From Chlamydiales bacterium (GTDB lineage Bacteria > Chlamydiota > Chlamydiia > Chlamydiales > Rhabdochlamydiaceae): a stretch of DNA of 64,000 nt. Location: assembly GCA_016185065.1 (NCBI GenBank), contig JACPOL010000008.1:124001-188000 (forward strand), given 5' to 3'. The notes under the pieces were generated by a model that had not been told where the DNA came from, searched no databases, and saw only the letters and a program-made list of their open reading frames with translations. Position 1 is the stretch's first letter. Every line of letters starts with the position of its first letter. The position numbers and the translations under genes were made by a program. Shown here in pieces: positions 9,680-17,875 of the stretch.

Positions 9680-10444
9680 ATGGGAAAAAAAAGTAGGTTA
9701 ATTATCGTGGGGAACTGGAAGATGTACAAGACGGCCAGAGAGGCCGAAGTGTACGTAGCTGCCCTCATCCCTCAAATTTCCTCCTCTGCGCGCGTTCTTT
9801 TAGCTGTTCCCTTCACAGCTCTGCATGCCGCATCAGCTGCGAGCAGAAAGAGCTCCATCCAGGTCGGAGCTCAGAATATGCATGACGCTCCTGAAGGCGC
9901 CTTCACAGGAGAGATCTCTGCTGGAATGCTCAAGGAGGCGGGCGCTCAGTTTGTGCTTCTCGGCCACTCCGAACGACGCAGCTACTTTCAAGAGACAAGC
10001 GCTTTCATCAACCGAAAGGTCAAGCGAGCTTTAGCCGAGGGGCTAACCCCGATCGTCTGCGTGGGAGAGAGTGAGAAGGAGCGAGAGGCGGGAAAAACAG
10101 AAGAGATCCTACTCTCTCAGCTCTCCGAGTCGCTTACAGGCCTCACAGTTCAAGAGCTTGAAAAAATTCATATCGCCTACGAGCCTGTCTGGGCAATCGG
10201 CACAGGAAAAACTGCAACTCCTGAGATTGCCGATGCGGCACATCTGATCTGCAGAAATTTTTTAAAAGAGAAGTGCGGCGCGCTCGTAGCCGAAAAGATC
10301 GCAATTCTCTACGGAGGCTCTGTTAAGCCTGAGAGCGCAAATGCTCTGCTTAGCATGCCCAATATAGACGGAGCACTTGTCGGCGGCGCAGCCCTCGACC
10401 CCTCCGTTTTTGCACAAATTATTAACTCGGGACAAACTGTATGA
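9680..10444 (+). CDS. tpiA: Triosephosphate isomerase
   Basis: Interconverts dihydroxyacetone phosphate and glyceraldehyde 3-phosphate. I chose the ATG at 9680 because the protein then begins MGKKSRLIIVGNWKMYK, placing the substrate Lys of GNWKM correctly; upstream in-frame codons add an unlikely leader. The catalytic His is in LLGHSERR, the catalytic Glu in AYEPVWAIGTG, and the phosphate loop is YGGSVKPESA. 254 residues. The stop overlaps the secG start (ATGA). Adjacent divergently to xseA-dxs, as in Chlamydia. Confidence 0.95.
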   Translation: MGKKSRLIIVGNWKMYKTAREAEVYVAALIPQISSSARVLLAVPFTALHAASAASRKSSIQVGAQNMHDAPEGAFTGEISAGMLKEAGAQFVLLGHSERRSYFQETSAFINRKVKRALAEGLTPIVCVGESEKEREAGKTEEILLSQLSESLTGLTVQELEKIHIAYEPVWAIGTGKTATPEIADAAHLICRNFLKEKCGALVAEKIAILYGGSVKPESANALLSMPNIDGALVGGAALDPSVFAQIINSGQTV

Positions 10445-10731
10445 CATTTATCTACTACACCGCTCTTTTTCTATTCGTTGCGCTCTCTGCGCTGCTCTGC
10501 CTTGTAATTCTTGTGCAGGAGAGCAAGAGCTTAGGTCTTGGCGCTTCTTTTGGCGGAGATCCTGGAGACTCTCTCTTCGGAACATCAACCGCAGCTGTGC
10601 TCAAGAAGTTTACCGCTTATCTCGCTTGTATCTTCGTGATAGGTTGCATCACTCTCTCTCTTTGGACATCTGCTCTCGGTAGAAGCAGCGTGCAGGCAGC
10701 TCCTGCTACGATTGAAGAGGTTCAAGAGTAG
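10441..10731 (+). CDS. secG: Protein translocase subunit SecG
   Basis: 96-residue inner-membrane protein with two membrane segments (about residues 3-22 and 56-75) joined by a Gly/Ser-rich loop with the SecG-type sequence VILVQESKSLGLGASFGGD. It is a small subunit of the SecYEG channel. Starts inside the tpiA stop (ATGA overlap) and is followed after 5 bases by def, so the three form one operon. Confidence 0.88.
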   Translation: MTFIYYTALFLFVALSALLCLVILVQESKSLGLGASFGGDPGDSLFGTSTAAVLKKFTAYLACIFVIGCITLSLWTSALGRSSVQAAPATIEEVQE

Positions 10732-10736
10732 TAGCC

Positions 10737-11261
10737 ATGCGTCTCCCTCTTATCTACTACGGCAATCCACTTCTACGCGTTCGCTCCGAGCCTATCGAGG
10801 AGATCACTCCTGAGATTCGCCAGCTTGCAATGGATATGATTGAAACAGCCGATCTATCGCACGGCATCGGACTTTCTGCAGTGCAGATCGGACGCCCAAT
10901 ACGGCTGTTTGTCTGCAGAAGCTACATCGTGACTCCAGAAGGCCAGTGGAACATGACTGCTCCGCAGGTCTACATCAATCCAAAGCTCTCAAAGCATAGC
11001 GAAGAGCAGGTTGAAGATGATGAGGGGTGCCTCTCCATTCCCAAACTCCGCGGCAAGGTGTTTCGCCCCGAGAGGTTAACGATCGAAGCGCTCGATATCA
11101 ACGGGCAGACCTTCGTCGAAGAGCTCGAAGGGTATAACGCGCGCATCCGCATGCATGAGAACGACCACCTCAATGGCGTTCTCTACATCGACCGCATGGA
11201 GCCAGCCTCCCGCAAGAAACTCGAGCCTCTCCTCCGCGAAATCAAAAAGAAATACAACTAG
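10737..11261 (+). CDS. def: Peptide deformylase
   Basis: Metalloenzyme that removes the formyl group from nascent N-terminal fMet. All three motifs are visible: GIGLSAVQIG (motif 1, with Ser replacing the commoner Ala), EGCLSIP with the metal-binding Cys, and HENDHLNG with the two metal-binding His and the catalytic Glu. 174 residues, typical. Last gene of the tpiA-secG-def group. Its stop codon lies inside a perfect small palindrome at 11258-11274. Confidence 0.95.
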   Translation: MRLPLIYYGNPLLRVRSEPIEEITPEIRQLAMDMIETADLSHGIGLSAVQIGRPIRLFVCRSYIVTPEGQWNMTAPQVYINPKLSKHSEEQVEDDEGCLSIPKLRGKVFRPERLTIEALDINGQTFVEELEGYNARIRMHENDHLNGVLYIDRMEPASRKKLEPLLREIKKKYN

Positions 11262-11274
11262 GCCTTCGGCCTAG
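11258..11274. terminator. Small perfect palindrome over the def stop codon
   Basis: CTAGGCC-TTC-GGCCTAG is a perfect 7-base-pair stem with a 3-base loop, beginning one base before the def TAG. No T-run follows, so intrinsic termination is doubtful. The hairpin may instead protect the mRNA 3' end or merge with the larger palindromic element that follows. Confidence 0.35.
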
Positions 11275-11275
11275 C

Positions 11276-11454
11276 GCCCGCCGAAAAAATGGACGTTAAT
11301 GGACAGGGAACGGACAGAAATGGACGGGAAATGGACAGGCGGGCAAGAAAGAGGGAGAGAACTTCTTTCTTGGGCGCGTGTCCATTTCCTGTCCATTCCC
11401 TGTCCATTAACGTCCATTTCTTCTCCGAGCGCCCTTTCTTTTTCCTCTGCGGGC
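11276..11454. repeat. Palindromic TGGACA-type repeat, family B, copy 1
   Basis: Both arms are built from iterated short units related to AATGGACAGG and AATGGACGTT. The right arm (about 11379-11420) is the near-exact reverse complement of the left arm (about 11287-11340). The centre has a GGCGGGCAAGAAAGAGGGAG block also found in copy 2 at 31836-32004. It lies between convergent def and lptD. Short open frames within it are repeat-derived and not convincing genes. Confidence 0.8.
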
Positions 11455-11478
11455 CAAGCCGAAGGCTTCTTCTGTACG

Positions 11479-13566
11479 CTACTTGATGAGTTGGATGCCG
11501 GCGGTGACTTGGAAGGGGTCGTTGATGGTGTATTGGTAGCCGAACTTGGCTTGCCAGTGGGAGAGTAGAGTTTTAAAGATTTCGATCTTTGCTTCGCTAT
11601 AGTTTGGCTCTGAGCGTCGCGCCCAGCCATGGTGCGATTGAATCATGCAGGAGAGCCCTGGCATGATCCGTCCATACAGACGAAGAATCATCGTATTTCT
11701 CTGATCTGAAAGAGGGGACTTTAGAAGTTCGGAAATAGGTCTTGCCACATCCAGAATAAAGTTCTCATGATCGGTCTTTCTCCAGTCGAAGCGGCTGCGG
11801 TGGCGGAACTCGGCTCCAAAGGCGAGGTTTTCGCTAATGGTGATGCCTGCGCGCAGATTGGTGTAATCCCAAACCTTCTCCTCCTGGTTCCATGCAACTC
11901 CGCCGATCACAGCATAACTTGGTCGATTCCACCCGATACTAAAATAGGCCTTAGGAAAGGTGCGCTTATAGGTGTTATCTCCAAAGTAGGCGTACGTGTA
12001 GAGGTCAGCGACGAGCGGAGGAAGAAAAGGAGAGGCGCTTTTTGAGAAGAAGCTGTTTTTGATGCCGACTTTCAGAAGATTGAGTTTGTTATACCCGTCG
12101 TTAATGTTGAAGACGAAGTGGTCATTTAAGCCCGATGTCGGCTTTGTGATTCCTTGGTAGGTGAGATAGGGCTCTACCATGTGCTGCACCTTGCCAAAAG
12201 TGCGGAAGAGGTGAGTGGAGGCGGTTCCTCCATAGGTAAAGAGTGCTTGTCCAGTCGAGTCGTGCTGTTGATTATTCGTGTAGAAGATGCCCGTGAATCC
12301 CGCAGCGGGAGTGATTGTTAAATGAGAGAGTCTAAAAGGACGGTATACCTGATTTCTCGTTTCAAACCTGCCTGCTCTCAAGGAGGGAAGAAATCTCTGC
12401 AAGTTGCTTGCATAGATGTAGTTTAGATAGCCGGCGTTGAAAAAGTTGTCGAAGATGAGCCCAGTGCGTCCCAGAGTAAATGGCCGAATGTTGCTGGTGA
12501 CGTAGGGAAGCTCTTGGTTAATACTCTGGAAGTTGTTGATGCGCGGCTGGAAGCTGAGAGATGTGAGAAACTGCTTCTCGTGGTGGGAAGCGAGCAGGCG
12601 CGTGCGCTTCTGCGTGTTTACTTCAAAATCACTGCTCTTAAAATCGCCCGGCATTTTTATATCGCTAAGCTTATCGTACGTCATGTGGACGAAGGTCTTC
12701 TCGTTCTGCGTCTTCGTCGTGTAGAGGCCTTGGAAGCGGTAGCGCTTGTTCGTCGTCTCGTCGGGCCAGCTCTTATCGTATGCGCCATAGCTTCGCGTGC
12801 GGAAAATCGTGTTTCTATCGTGCGAGTGGTAGTCGGTTTCAATCGCAGTGCCAGGACCCTTTGTGAAGCGGTAGTCGAGGCGCCAGTAGGCGTTAAAGTG
12901 CTCCCAAGAGAAGACGCGGTAGCGCATTGTCACACGAGGCCCCAGGCTCTTATCCCACTTCACCTTATATCGAACTGAAGAGTCGTTTTTGAATCTCAGG
13001 TTGCTCTTGAAGTTGGGAATCCAGAAGACCGGAATCTTTCCAAAGCGGAAGCGGATGTTTTTTGCAGAGAGCAGGTGCTCTTTTGTAATCTTGACGGCTC
13101 TTGCGTGGATGTCCCAGGTGTTATCCTGCGTTTCGCACGTTGTGACATAGGCGTCATAGATCGTGTAGCTTCCATCCTCGGTTAAGTTGATGCGCGCGCC
13201 GCCGAGAAACCAGATGTCGACGTAGGTCTTTCCATCCCAGAGTGTTCCCGTTTTAGTGATGAAGTCATACTCGAGCTTGCTTCCGACGAAGGCGCGCTCT
13301 CCATACTCCATCAGCAGATCGCCCTCTGCTTCTACTTTCTGGACTGCAACGCCATTTTCGATGCGATTGGTATAGCTGATCTTCTGCGCTTGGATGCGTA
13401 TTCCTGGAGCGGTGACAATGCCCCCCTCATCCGTTGTGATTACACCCTGGCTGAAAACGGGATTCTTCAGGTTCACTTCAAACTGCTGCGCAGGCGCAGG
13501 AGGATTCTCCTCAGCGCTGAGAGATGACAATAGAAAAAGCGATGCGAGCAAGAATTTTTTATGCAT
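11479..13566 (-). CDS. lptD: LPS-assembly outer-membrane protein LptD (OstA)
   Basis: Outer-membrane beta-barrel that inserts lipopolysaccharide into the outer leaflet. The 695-residue protein has a signal peptide (MHKKFLLASLFLLSSLSAE), an N-terminal OstA-like jellyroll domain to about residue 150 (VEAEGDLLMEYGERAFVGSK) and a long C-terminal region of alternating aromatic/polar strands typical of a barrel (YRVFSWEHFNAYWRLDYRF). Shorter than proteobacterial LptD, as expected for chlamydiae. It follows a secreted HEAT-repeat protein after 35 bases, probably co-transcribed. A small hairpin without a T-run lies just downstream (11457-11469). Confidence 0.82.
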   Translation of the reverse strand: MHKKFLLASLFLLSSLSAEENPPAPAQQFEVNLKNPVFSQGVITTDEGGIVTAPGIRIQAQKISYTNRIENGVAVQKVEAEGDLLMEYGERAFVGSKLEYDFITKTGTLWDGKTYVDIWFLGGARINLTEDGSYTIYDAYVTTCETQDNTWDIHARAVKITKEHLLSAKNIRFRFGKIPVFWIPNFKSNLRFKNDSSVRYKVKWDKSLGPRVTMRYRVFSWEHFNAYWRLDYRFTKGPGTAIETDYHSHDRNTIFRTRSYGAYDKSWPDETTNKRYRFQGLYTTKTQNEKTFVHMTYDKLSDIKMPGDFKSSDFEVNTQKRTRLLASHHEKQFLTSLSFQPRINNFQSINQELPYVTSNIRPFTLGRTGLIFDNFFNAGYLNYIYASNLQRFLPSLRAGRFETRNQVYRPFRLSHLTITPAAGFTGIFYTNNQQHDSTGQALFTYGGTASTHLFRTFGKVQHMVEPYLTYQGITKPTSGLNDHFVFNINDGYNKLNLLKVGIKNSFFSKSASPFLPPLVADLYTYAYFGDNTYKRTFPKAYFSIGWNRPSYAVIGGVAWNQEEKVWDYTNLRAGITISENLAFGAEFRHRSRFDWRKTDHENFILDVARPISELLKSPLSDQRNTMILRLYGRIMPGLSCMIQSHHGWARRSEPNYSEAKIEIFKTLLSHWQAKFGYQYTINDPFQVTAGIQLIK

Positions 13567-13601
13567 TTAAGGTACGAAGTATACTTATGGGAGGTATTTT
13601 T

Positions 13602-15332
13602 TCACTGCATCATTTGCAGGAGGAGGCCGGCTAGGATGGGTCGATTTTTGGGATTTCCCTCTTGGAGGAGGGTAAGGAGGAGGTCGAGCCCCTTCTCTTC
13701 ATAGCGCCGGACAAGCGCCTCGAGGGATTCGATGAGGAGTTTAGAGTGCTCTTCGGGGGTCAGCTCAAAGCTGCAGTCGGCAAGGCGCAGGGATGAGCGC
13801 ATGGTCATCGGTCTAAAGCGGAAGAGCTCGCTCTCTTTTTTTGCGCCCAGCCACTCCATCAGCTGTTTCTCGTAGTTGCCATCTAGCCTAAGCCGAAAGA
13901 GAGCTAAATTGCAGTAGGCGCGAATCAGTGGAGCTCCAGCTGTCTGGCTCTTCTCTTTTAGTAGAGTGATCGACTCCTCTGTGTGGAGGTTTTCCAGCAG
14001 GTGAACGAGCAGGGGAACCAGATCGCTCTGCCGGCTGTCAAAGATCGATCTAGCAATTCTTAGAAAGGCCGTTTCGGGAAGCTCAAGAGAGAGGCGCAGG
14101 AGATGCTCTCTCACGCTTAAAGAGATGGCAGAGAGGTCGAACTGCTCGCTGCTCTTATGGCTTGCAGAGGTAACCACCTTCCATGCCATGTTCGCGCGTC
14201 CAAGCGAAAACTGGGGTTGAAAGCCGAGATCTCTGCCATCTCTGAGCAGGAATTCGATTAGAGGACGGGCAGCTCGCTCATCTCGCGTCATCAGGAGCGA
14301 GACCGTCGCATTAAAGCGCACCTGCAAGTTGGAGTCTTGAGACAGGGCAAAGAGGAGCTCCTTCACATGAGCTGTATCTCCGGGCTGCAGCTCTCCCAAA
14401 CTCGCAATTGCAAATAGGTCTTTCCCCTTTGCGAGATCTACTAGCTCTTCTTTAACCTCAGTATTACCAAGAAGATAGAGCGACTTGAGCGCGGAGAGGC
14501 GGACGTTAGCGGAAGGGGAGGCTGAGAGTTTTTTTAGCTGAGGCAGCGACTTTGAATCTTTCAAAATTCCCAGAGCGTAGGCGCACGCCTCCTGCTCTGC
14601 GATGTTGAGGTGCGTCGCTTGCGCGCGTATTTGAGGGAGAAGATCATCTCTTTCATACCTTCCCGCATTTAAGATCGCTTCAGTTCTTACAACCGGGCTT
14701 CTCTCATCCATCATGTGGCGTAAAACGGAGATCGCATCTGTCGTGCCAATCAGCGCAAAGAACTCCGGGAAGAAGAAGCGCATCTCCTCTGGAACACGGT
14801 GCATCAGCGCTTCAAGCTGTCCCGTCACCATGCGATGCTTGCGCATCGAGAGGAAGTAGGCGGCTTCGAGCCTAGAGAAGAAGAACTCAGAGCCCATCGC
14901 TTTAACTAGGAGCTCGTCGCTGTGGTCGTCTTGGAGACGCCCCAGCAGCTGGATCGTCGCCATCTGCGTTTGAGGGTGTGGGCTTCTAATCCCACTCTCT
15001 AAAATCTCCCACGAGGAGGAGGTTCCGGCAAGGCCCGCTCCGAAGATGCTTACCAGCTGCCTCTCAGGATCTGAGCTTCTCGCCCCCTCTTCCAGCAGAA
15101 TCTGTCCAAACTGGTGGAGCACCTCAAAATCATGCCTTCCTAGTTTGGTCTTCCACTTTCTGTATAAAGCAAAACTTTTACTGTACTCCCCAGACTGAAG
15201 CAGATAGGTGATCTGCCGCTTATCCACGCTGCTCTCTTCAGAAATCGGCTCAGCAGCCGGCTGAACCTCAGCAGTTAAGAGCAGAGGGGAGAAGAGCGTC
15301 GAAAGAAGTAGAAAAAATTTGATTCTATTCAC
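13602..15332 (-). CDS. Secreted HEAT-repeat protein
   Basis: 576 residues with a cleavable signal peptide (MNRIKFFLLLSTLFSPLLLTAEV), so probably periplasmic. From about residue 85 to the end there are successive two-helix repeats, such as SPHPQTQMATIQLLGRLQDD, RSPVVRTEAILNAGRYERDD and SPSANVRLSALKSLYLLGN, which match HEAT/PBS-lyase-type repeats. No catalytic motif is visible. Such solenoids act as protein-binding scaffolds. Location upstream of lptD hints at envelope assembly, which is inference only. Confidence 0.75.
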   Translation of the reverse strand: MNRIKFFLLLSTLFSPLLLTAEVQPAAEPISEESSVDKRQITYLLQSGEYSKSFALYRKWKTKLGRHDFEVLHQFGQILLEEGARSSDPERQLVSIFGAGLAGTSSSWEILESGIRSPHPQTQMATIQLLGRLQDDHSDELLVKAMGSEFFFSRLEAAYFLSMRKHRMVTGQLEALMHRVPEEMRFFFPEFFALIGTTDAISVLRHMMDERSPVVRTEAILNAGRYERDDLLPQIRAQATHLNIAEQEACAYALGILKDSKSLPQLKKLSASPSANVRLSALKSLYLLGNTEVKEELVDLAKGKDLFAIASLGELQPGDTAHVKELLFALSQDSNLQVRFNATVSLLMTRDERAARPLIEFLLRDGRDLGFQPQFSLGRANMAWKVVTSASHKSSEQFDLSAISLSVREHLLRLSLELPETAFLRIARSIFDSRQSDLVPLLVHLLENLHTEESITLLKEKSQTAGAPLIRAYCNLALFRLRLDGNYEKQLMEWLGAKKESELFRFRPMTMRSSLRLADCSFELTPEEHSKLLIESLEALVRRYEEKGLDLLLTLLQEGNPKNRPILAGLLLQMMQ

Positions 15333-15504
15333 AATCGCAGCATATACTTTTCGTCGATTTTGTGACGAGTAAACTGACTGAAAAATAAAATTATAATTGC
15401 TTGTTTCCCTCGTTTAATTACTGGTTTGAGAGAGCTGTTTATATAATTTTAATGATCAAAAGTGTATCATATTTGTAATGCATTTAACATTTTAAGGTAT
15501 AGCC
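15333..15504 (+). promoter_or_regulatory. AT-rich upstream region of the three-gene unknown operon
   Basis: 172 bases between the divergent HEAT-repeat gene and the unknown operon. A perfect TATAAT lies at 15442-15447, but no good -35 hexamer sits at 16-18 bases; TTGAGA at 15426 is too close. A second TTATAAT occurs near 15391. The region is much richer in A/T than its neighbours and ends with an AAGG ribosome site before the ATG at 15505. The promoter assignment is tentative. Confidence 0.3.
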
Positions 15505-16260
15505 ATGAGTTTCGACTCTAAAGGTACTTTTGGAGGTACATCTGGGCTTGGTCTTCCTGGAAGAAGTCCACGTTGGGATGATGAGGTCTACGATCTCTCA
15601 TTCGATACCAAGGGCGCGCCCCCGAGACCCTATAACGCCGCATCTGAAAGCAAAGGTGATGGTAAATATTCTGCAGGTGCCAGCTCGCTTGCTTCTGTAG
15701 CTGTAGGCGGGCAAGGACAGCCCCCACTTCAACCGCTTATGCCGCGCAGGCCTGCTCCCTCATGCATAGGGTGTCTAAGCGCCTGCTTCTCTTGCGGCTT
15801 AAGCTGTCTTGTGGCCCTGCTTAGATTTATCTTCTGCTGCGGAGCCAGAGCTCCAACCACCCCACCAGAGAGAGTTCTAACCCCGCTTGAAGCAGTAAGG
15901 AAATTTCACACTGATTGGAGTGCGCAGTCACTTTCGCTTGAGGCAGGCAAAGGAGCTTATGATTGGAGGAGTGAGATTATAAAGCTTCCTCATGCAGCTA
16001 TCTCTTTCGGTATACACCATGCGATGGAAGTGGGGAAAAAATATGCGAACCTCGCACAAATGACTCCGCAAGAACTTTTTGATGTGGTTCGAGATAACTA
16101 TGGCGAGGAGAAGTTTCTAGCTGGCCTTTTAGCGTGGGCCGACTTGCAAGATGCCAAAAAAAGAGAAGGTAGCAACGTTGCAACAGGAAGCTCTGCCGCA
16201 GCCTTTCGCCTGGAGACTGCCGCCCTTGCAAAGTTCAAAGACCTTAGCATTAATAATTAG
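15505..16260 (+). CDS. Unknown protein A of a three-gene repeat-module family
   Basis: 251 residues, unrecognised. A disordered Gly/Pro/Ser-rich N-terminus (about 1-85) precedes a Cys-rich hydrophobic segment (about 88-118, GCLSACFSCGLSCLVALL and FIFCCG). A helical domain then carries one copy of a module also found in the next two genes: a Trp at about 152 followed by E-I-x-x-L, a G-x-x-x-A segment, a TPQELFDVV helix, and F-L-A-G-L-L-A-W at about 200-207. The next gene starts 8 bases later. Candidate secreted or membrane-anchored protein; function unknown. Confidence 0.72.
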   Translation: MSFDSKGTFGGTSGLGLPGRSPRWDDEVYDLSFDTKGAPPRPYNAASESKGDGKYSAGASSLASVAVGGQGQPPLQPLMPRRPAPSCIGCLSACFSCGLSCLVALLRFIFCCGARAPTTPPERVLTPLEAVRKFHTDWSAQSLSLEAGKGAYDWRSEIIKLPHAAISFGIHHAMEVGKKYANLAQMTPQELFDVVRDNYGEEKFLAGLLAWADLQDAKKREGSNVATGSSAAAFRLETAALAKFKDLSINN

Positions 16261-16268
16261 GAGAAAAT

Positions 16269-17831
16269 ATGTCAGCTAGAGAAGTTCGAGGGCCTGCAGC
16301 TACACCACCGGCATCTGTCTCTCAGGCAGGAGCGGCGCGACCAGCTGAGTACAAAGCTCCGATCCATCCCGATGCGCTCAGCAGTGCGGGCAGAGGTGAG
16401 CTGCCTGGACCTCAAGGCGGCATTTGGGAGTGCATAACCAGCCTCTTCCTCTCTTGTTACGAGTGCATTGCGGCACTTCTTAGCTCCTTCATGCCAGCTC
16501 CGCAAGCTGAGCCACAGCCTCGCAGAGAAGAGCCAGCTGCCGCTGCACCAGCTGCTCCAGCCGTCCCTGCAGACGCAGTCGCTACTCCTGCTCAGAGAGC
16601 AGATAAGTTTGCATGGTTAAAGAGCGTGGGTACGTTTGGACATAGTCGGGTCTACGCAGAAAAGAGACAGTGGGCAAAAGAGGTGCAAGAGCGCCTTTCT
16701 GCTGAAGCGTGGGAAGGTGGCGGGAGAGCGTATGTTGAAGCGCAGATGCAAGAGTGCGATCCTTATCAGATACCAGAACTGACTTCTACTGACGTCGCAT
16801 TTGCATCTAGATTTGTCGGTTTAAAAGGACATGCTTATTTGGACGGTAGGCCCGCCTATACAGAAAAAGGCGAGTGGAAGAGGGAGCTGCAAAAGCTTCT
16901 GCATCCTCAAGCATGGGCAGCAGGCGCAAGAGCGTTTGTTGAGAAGTCTCCGCGCCTAACACATCGTGAAGGAGTTACAAATCAGCAGATTTTTGATGCG
17001 CTTGAGATGTTTGATGAGCATTTTGTCGAGGGTGTACGGGCATGGGCTAACAACGTTCAAGTTCTCGTAGGATACCCCGCACAGTATGCACAGTTTAACA
17101 GGAACCATGGTGAGTGGATTAAAAGCGGTAGTGCTGACGATCGGATCGTGCAGGAGTTTAATCGGGTAAAAGGCAATGCAGAGGCTCTTAATCGGATACT
17201 GGAACAAGCGCAGAAGTATGAGTGCGATCCTAAGGCGCTCGTGATTCGCGATGTTAAGCCTTCAGCTGGTGCAGCAGCAGCTCCCGACGCTCCTCTGGAA
17301 AAAAAAGAGAAGATTTTTCGCCAAGTAACTCTTAGCGATTACCCGCAGGTTCGGGCTTTTTGCGATCTACCTGCAGATTTAAAAATTGACGAGTGGAAGA
17401 GAGAGGCGATGAAACTCCATCCCGAAGTGTGGGCAGTTGGAGCGATGGCCTGCTATGGTCATTTGACAGATCAAGGTAAAATAGGTATCAAGACCAGTCA
17501 GGATCTGTTCGATTCAATAAGTGTCATAGACATCCACTTTTTTACTGCCGGAGTGAAAGCCTGGTGTGAGGTGTGGCTGAACCAAGATAGATATGTGAAG
17601 TCTAAAGAGATGTTCGCTGATCGGATAGCTGCACTTCCACCCGAGGATGCCGCTGATAGGAAGGGCGAGCCTCTTTCTTTCCCTGATTCGCCTGAGGCCT
17701 TTAATGATATGGCTGCTAGAGGTGCTAGAAACTTAATTCGCAGCCATGAGAAGAATTTAGCCGAGAACAAGGCAGCTGTTCAGAGATTTGGATGCGATCC
17801 AAAGACCCTTGTCGTAAAAGCGCCTGTGTAA
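16269..17831 (+). CDS. Unknown protein B with tandem Trp-rich repeat modules
   Basis: 520 residues, unrecognised. A Pro/Ala-rich N-terminus surrounds a Cys-containing hydrophobic segment (about 50-76, CITSLFLSCYECIAALLSSF). Three copies of the module follow. A partial one is near residue 132 (RQWAKEVQERL...AWEGGGRAYVE). Two long ones are at about 190-325 and 365-515, each running from EWKRE, through a W-x-x-G-A segment, an (I/L)FD helix and HF-x-x-G-V-(R/K)-A-W, to a closing CDPK(A/T)LV. TAGGAG lies upstream of the ATG. Probably co-transcribed with its neighbours. Confidence 0.75.
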   Translation: MSAREVRGPAATPPASVSQAGAARPAEYKAPIHPDALSSAGRGELPGPQGGIWECITSLFLSCYECIAALLSSFMPAPQAEPQPRREEPAAAAPAAPAVPADAVATPAQRADKFAWLKSVGTFGHSRVYAEKRQWAKEVQERLSAEAWEGGGRAYVEAQMQECDPYQIPELTSTDVAFASRFVGLKGHAYLDGRPAYTEKGEWKRELQKLLHPQAWAAGARAFVEKSPRLTHREGVTNQQIFDALEMFDEHFVEGVRAWANNVQVLVGYPAQYAQFNRNHGEWIKSGSADDRIVQEFNRVKGNAEALNRILEQAQKYECDPKALVIRDVKPSAGAAAAPDAPLEKKEKIFRQVTLSDYPQVRAFCDLPADLKIDEWKREAMKLHPEVWAVGAMACYGHLTDQGKIGIKTSQDLFDSISVIDIHFFTAGVKAWCEVWLNQDRYVKSKEMFADRIAALPPEDAADRKGEPLSFPDSPEAFNDMAARGARNLIRSHEKNLAENKAAVQRFGCDPKTLVVKAPV

Positions 17832-17875
17832 TCTAATTAACACTCTTTTTATTAGATTTCACAGGATTGGAAGGT

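Noticed and set aside
11289..11568. Short open frames in the TGGAC element
   Set aside because: Their sequence is the repeat itself read in different frames (MDxNGQ-like units). No family similarity.
12514..12978. Plus-strand open frame of 154 codons
   Set aside because: It lies wholly inside lptD on the other strand, has no ribosome site, and its composition is that of an antisense shadow.
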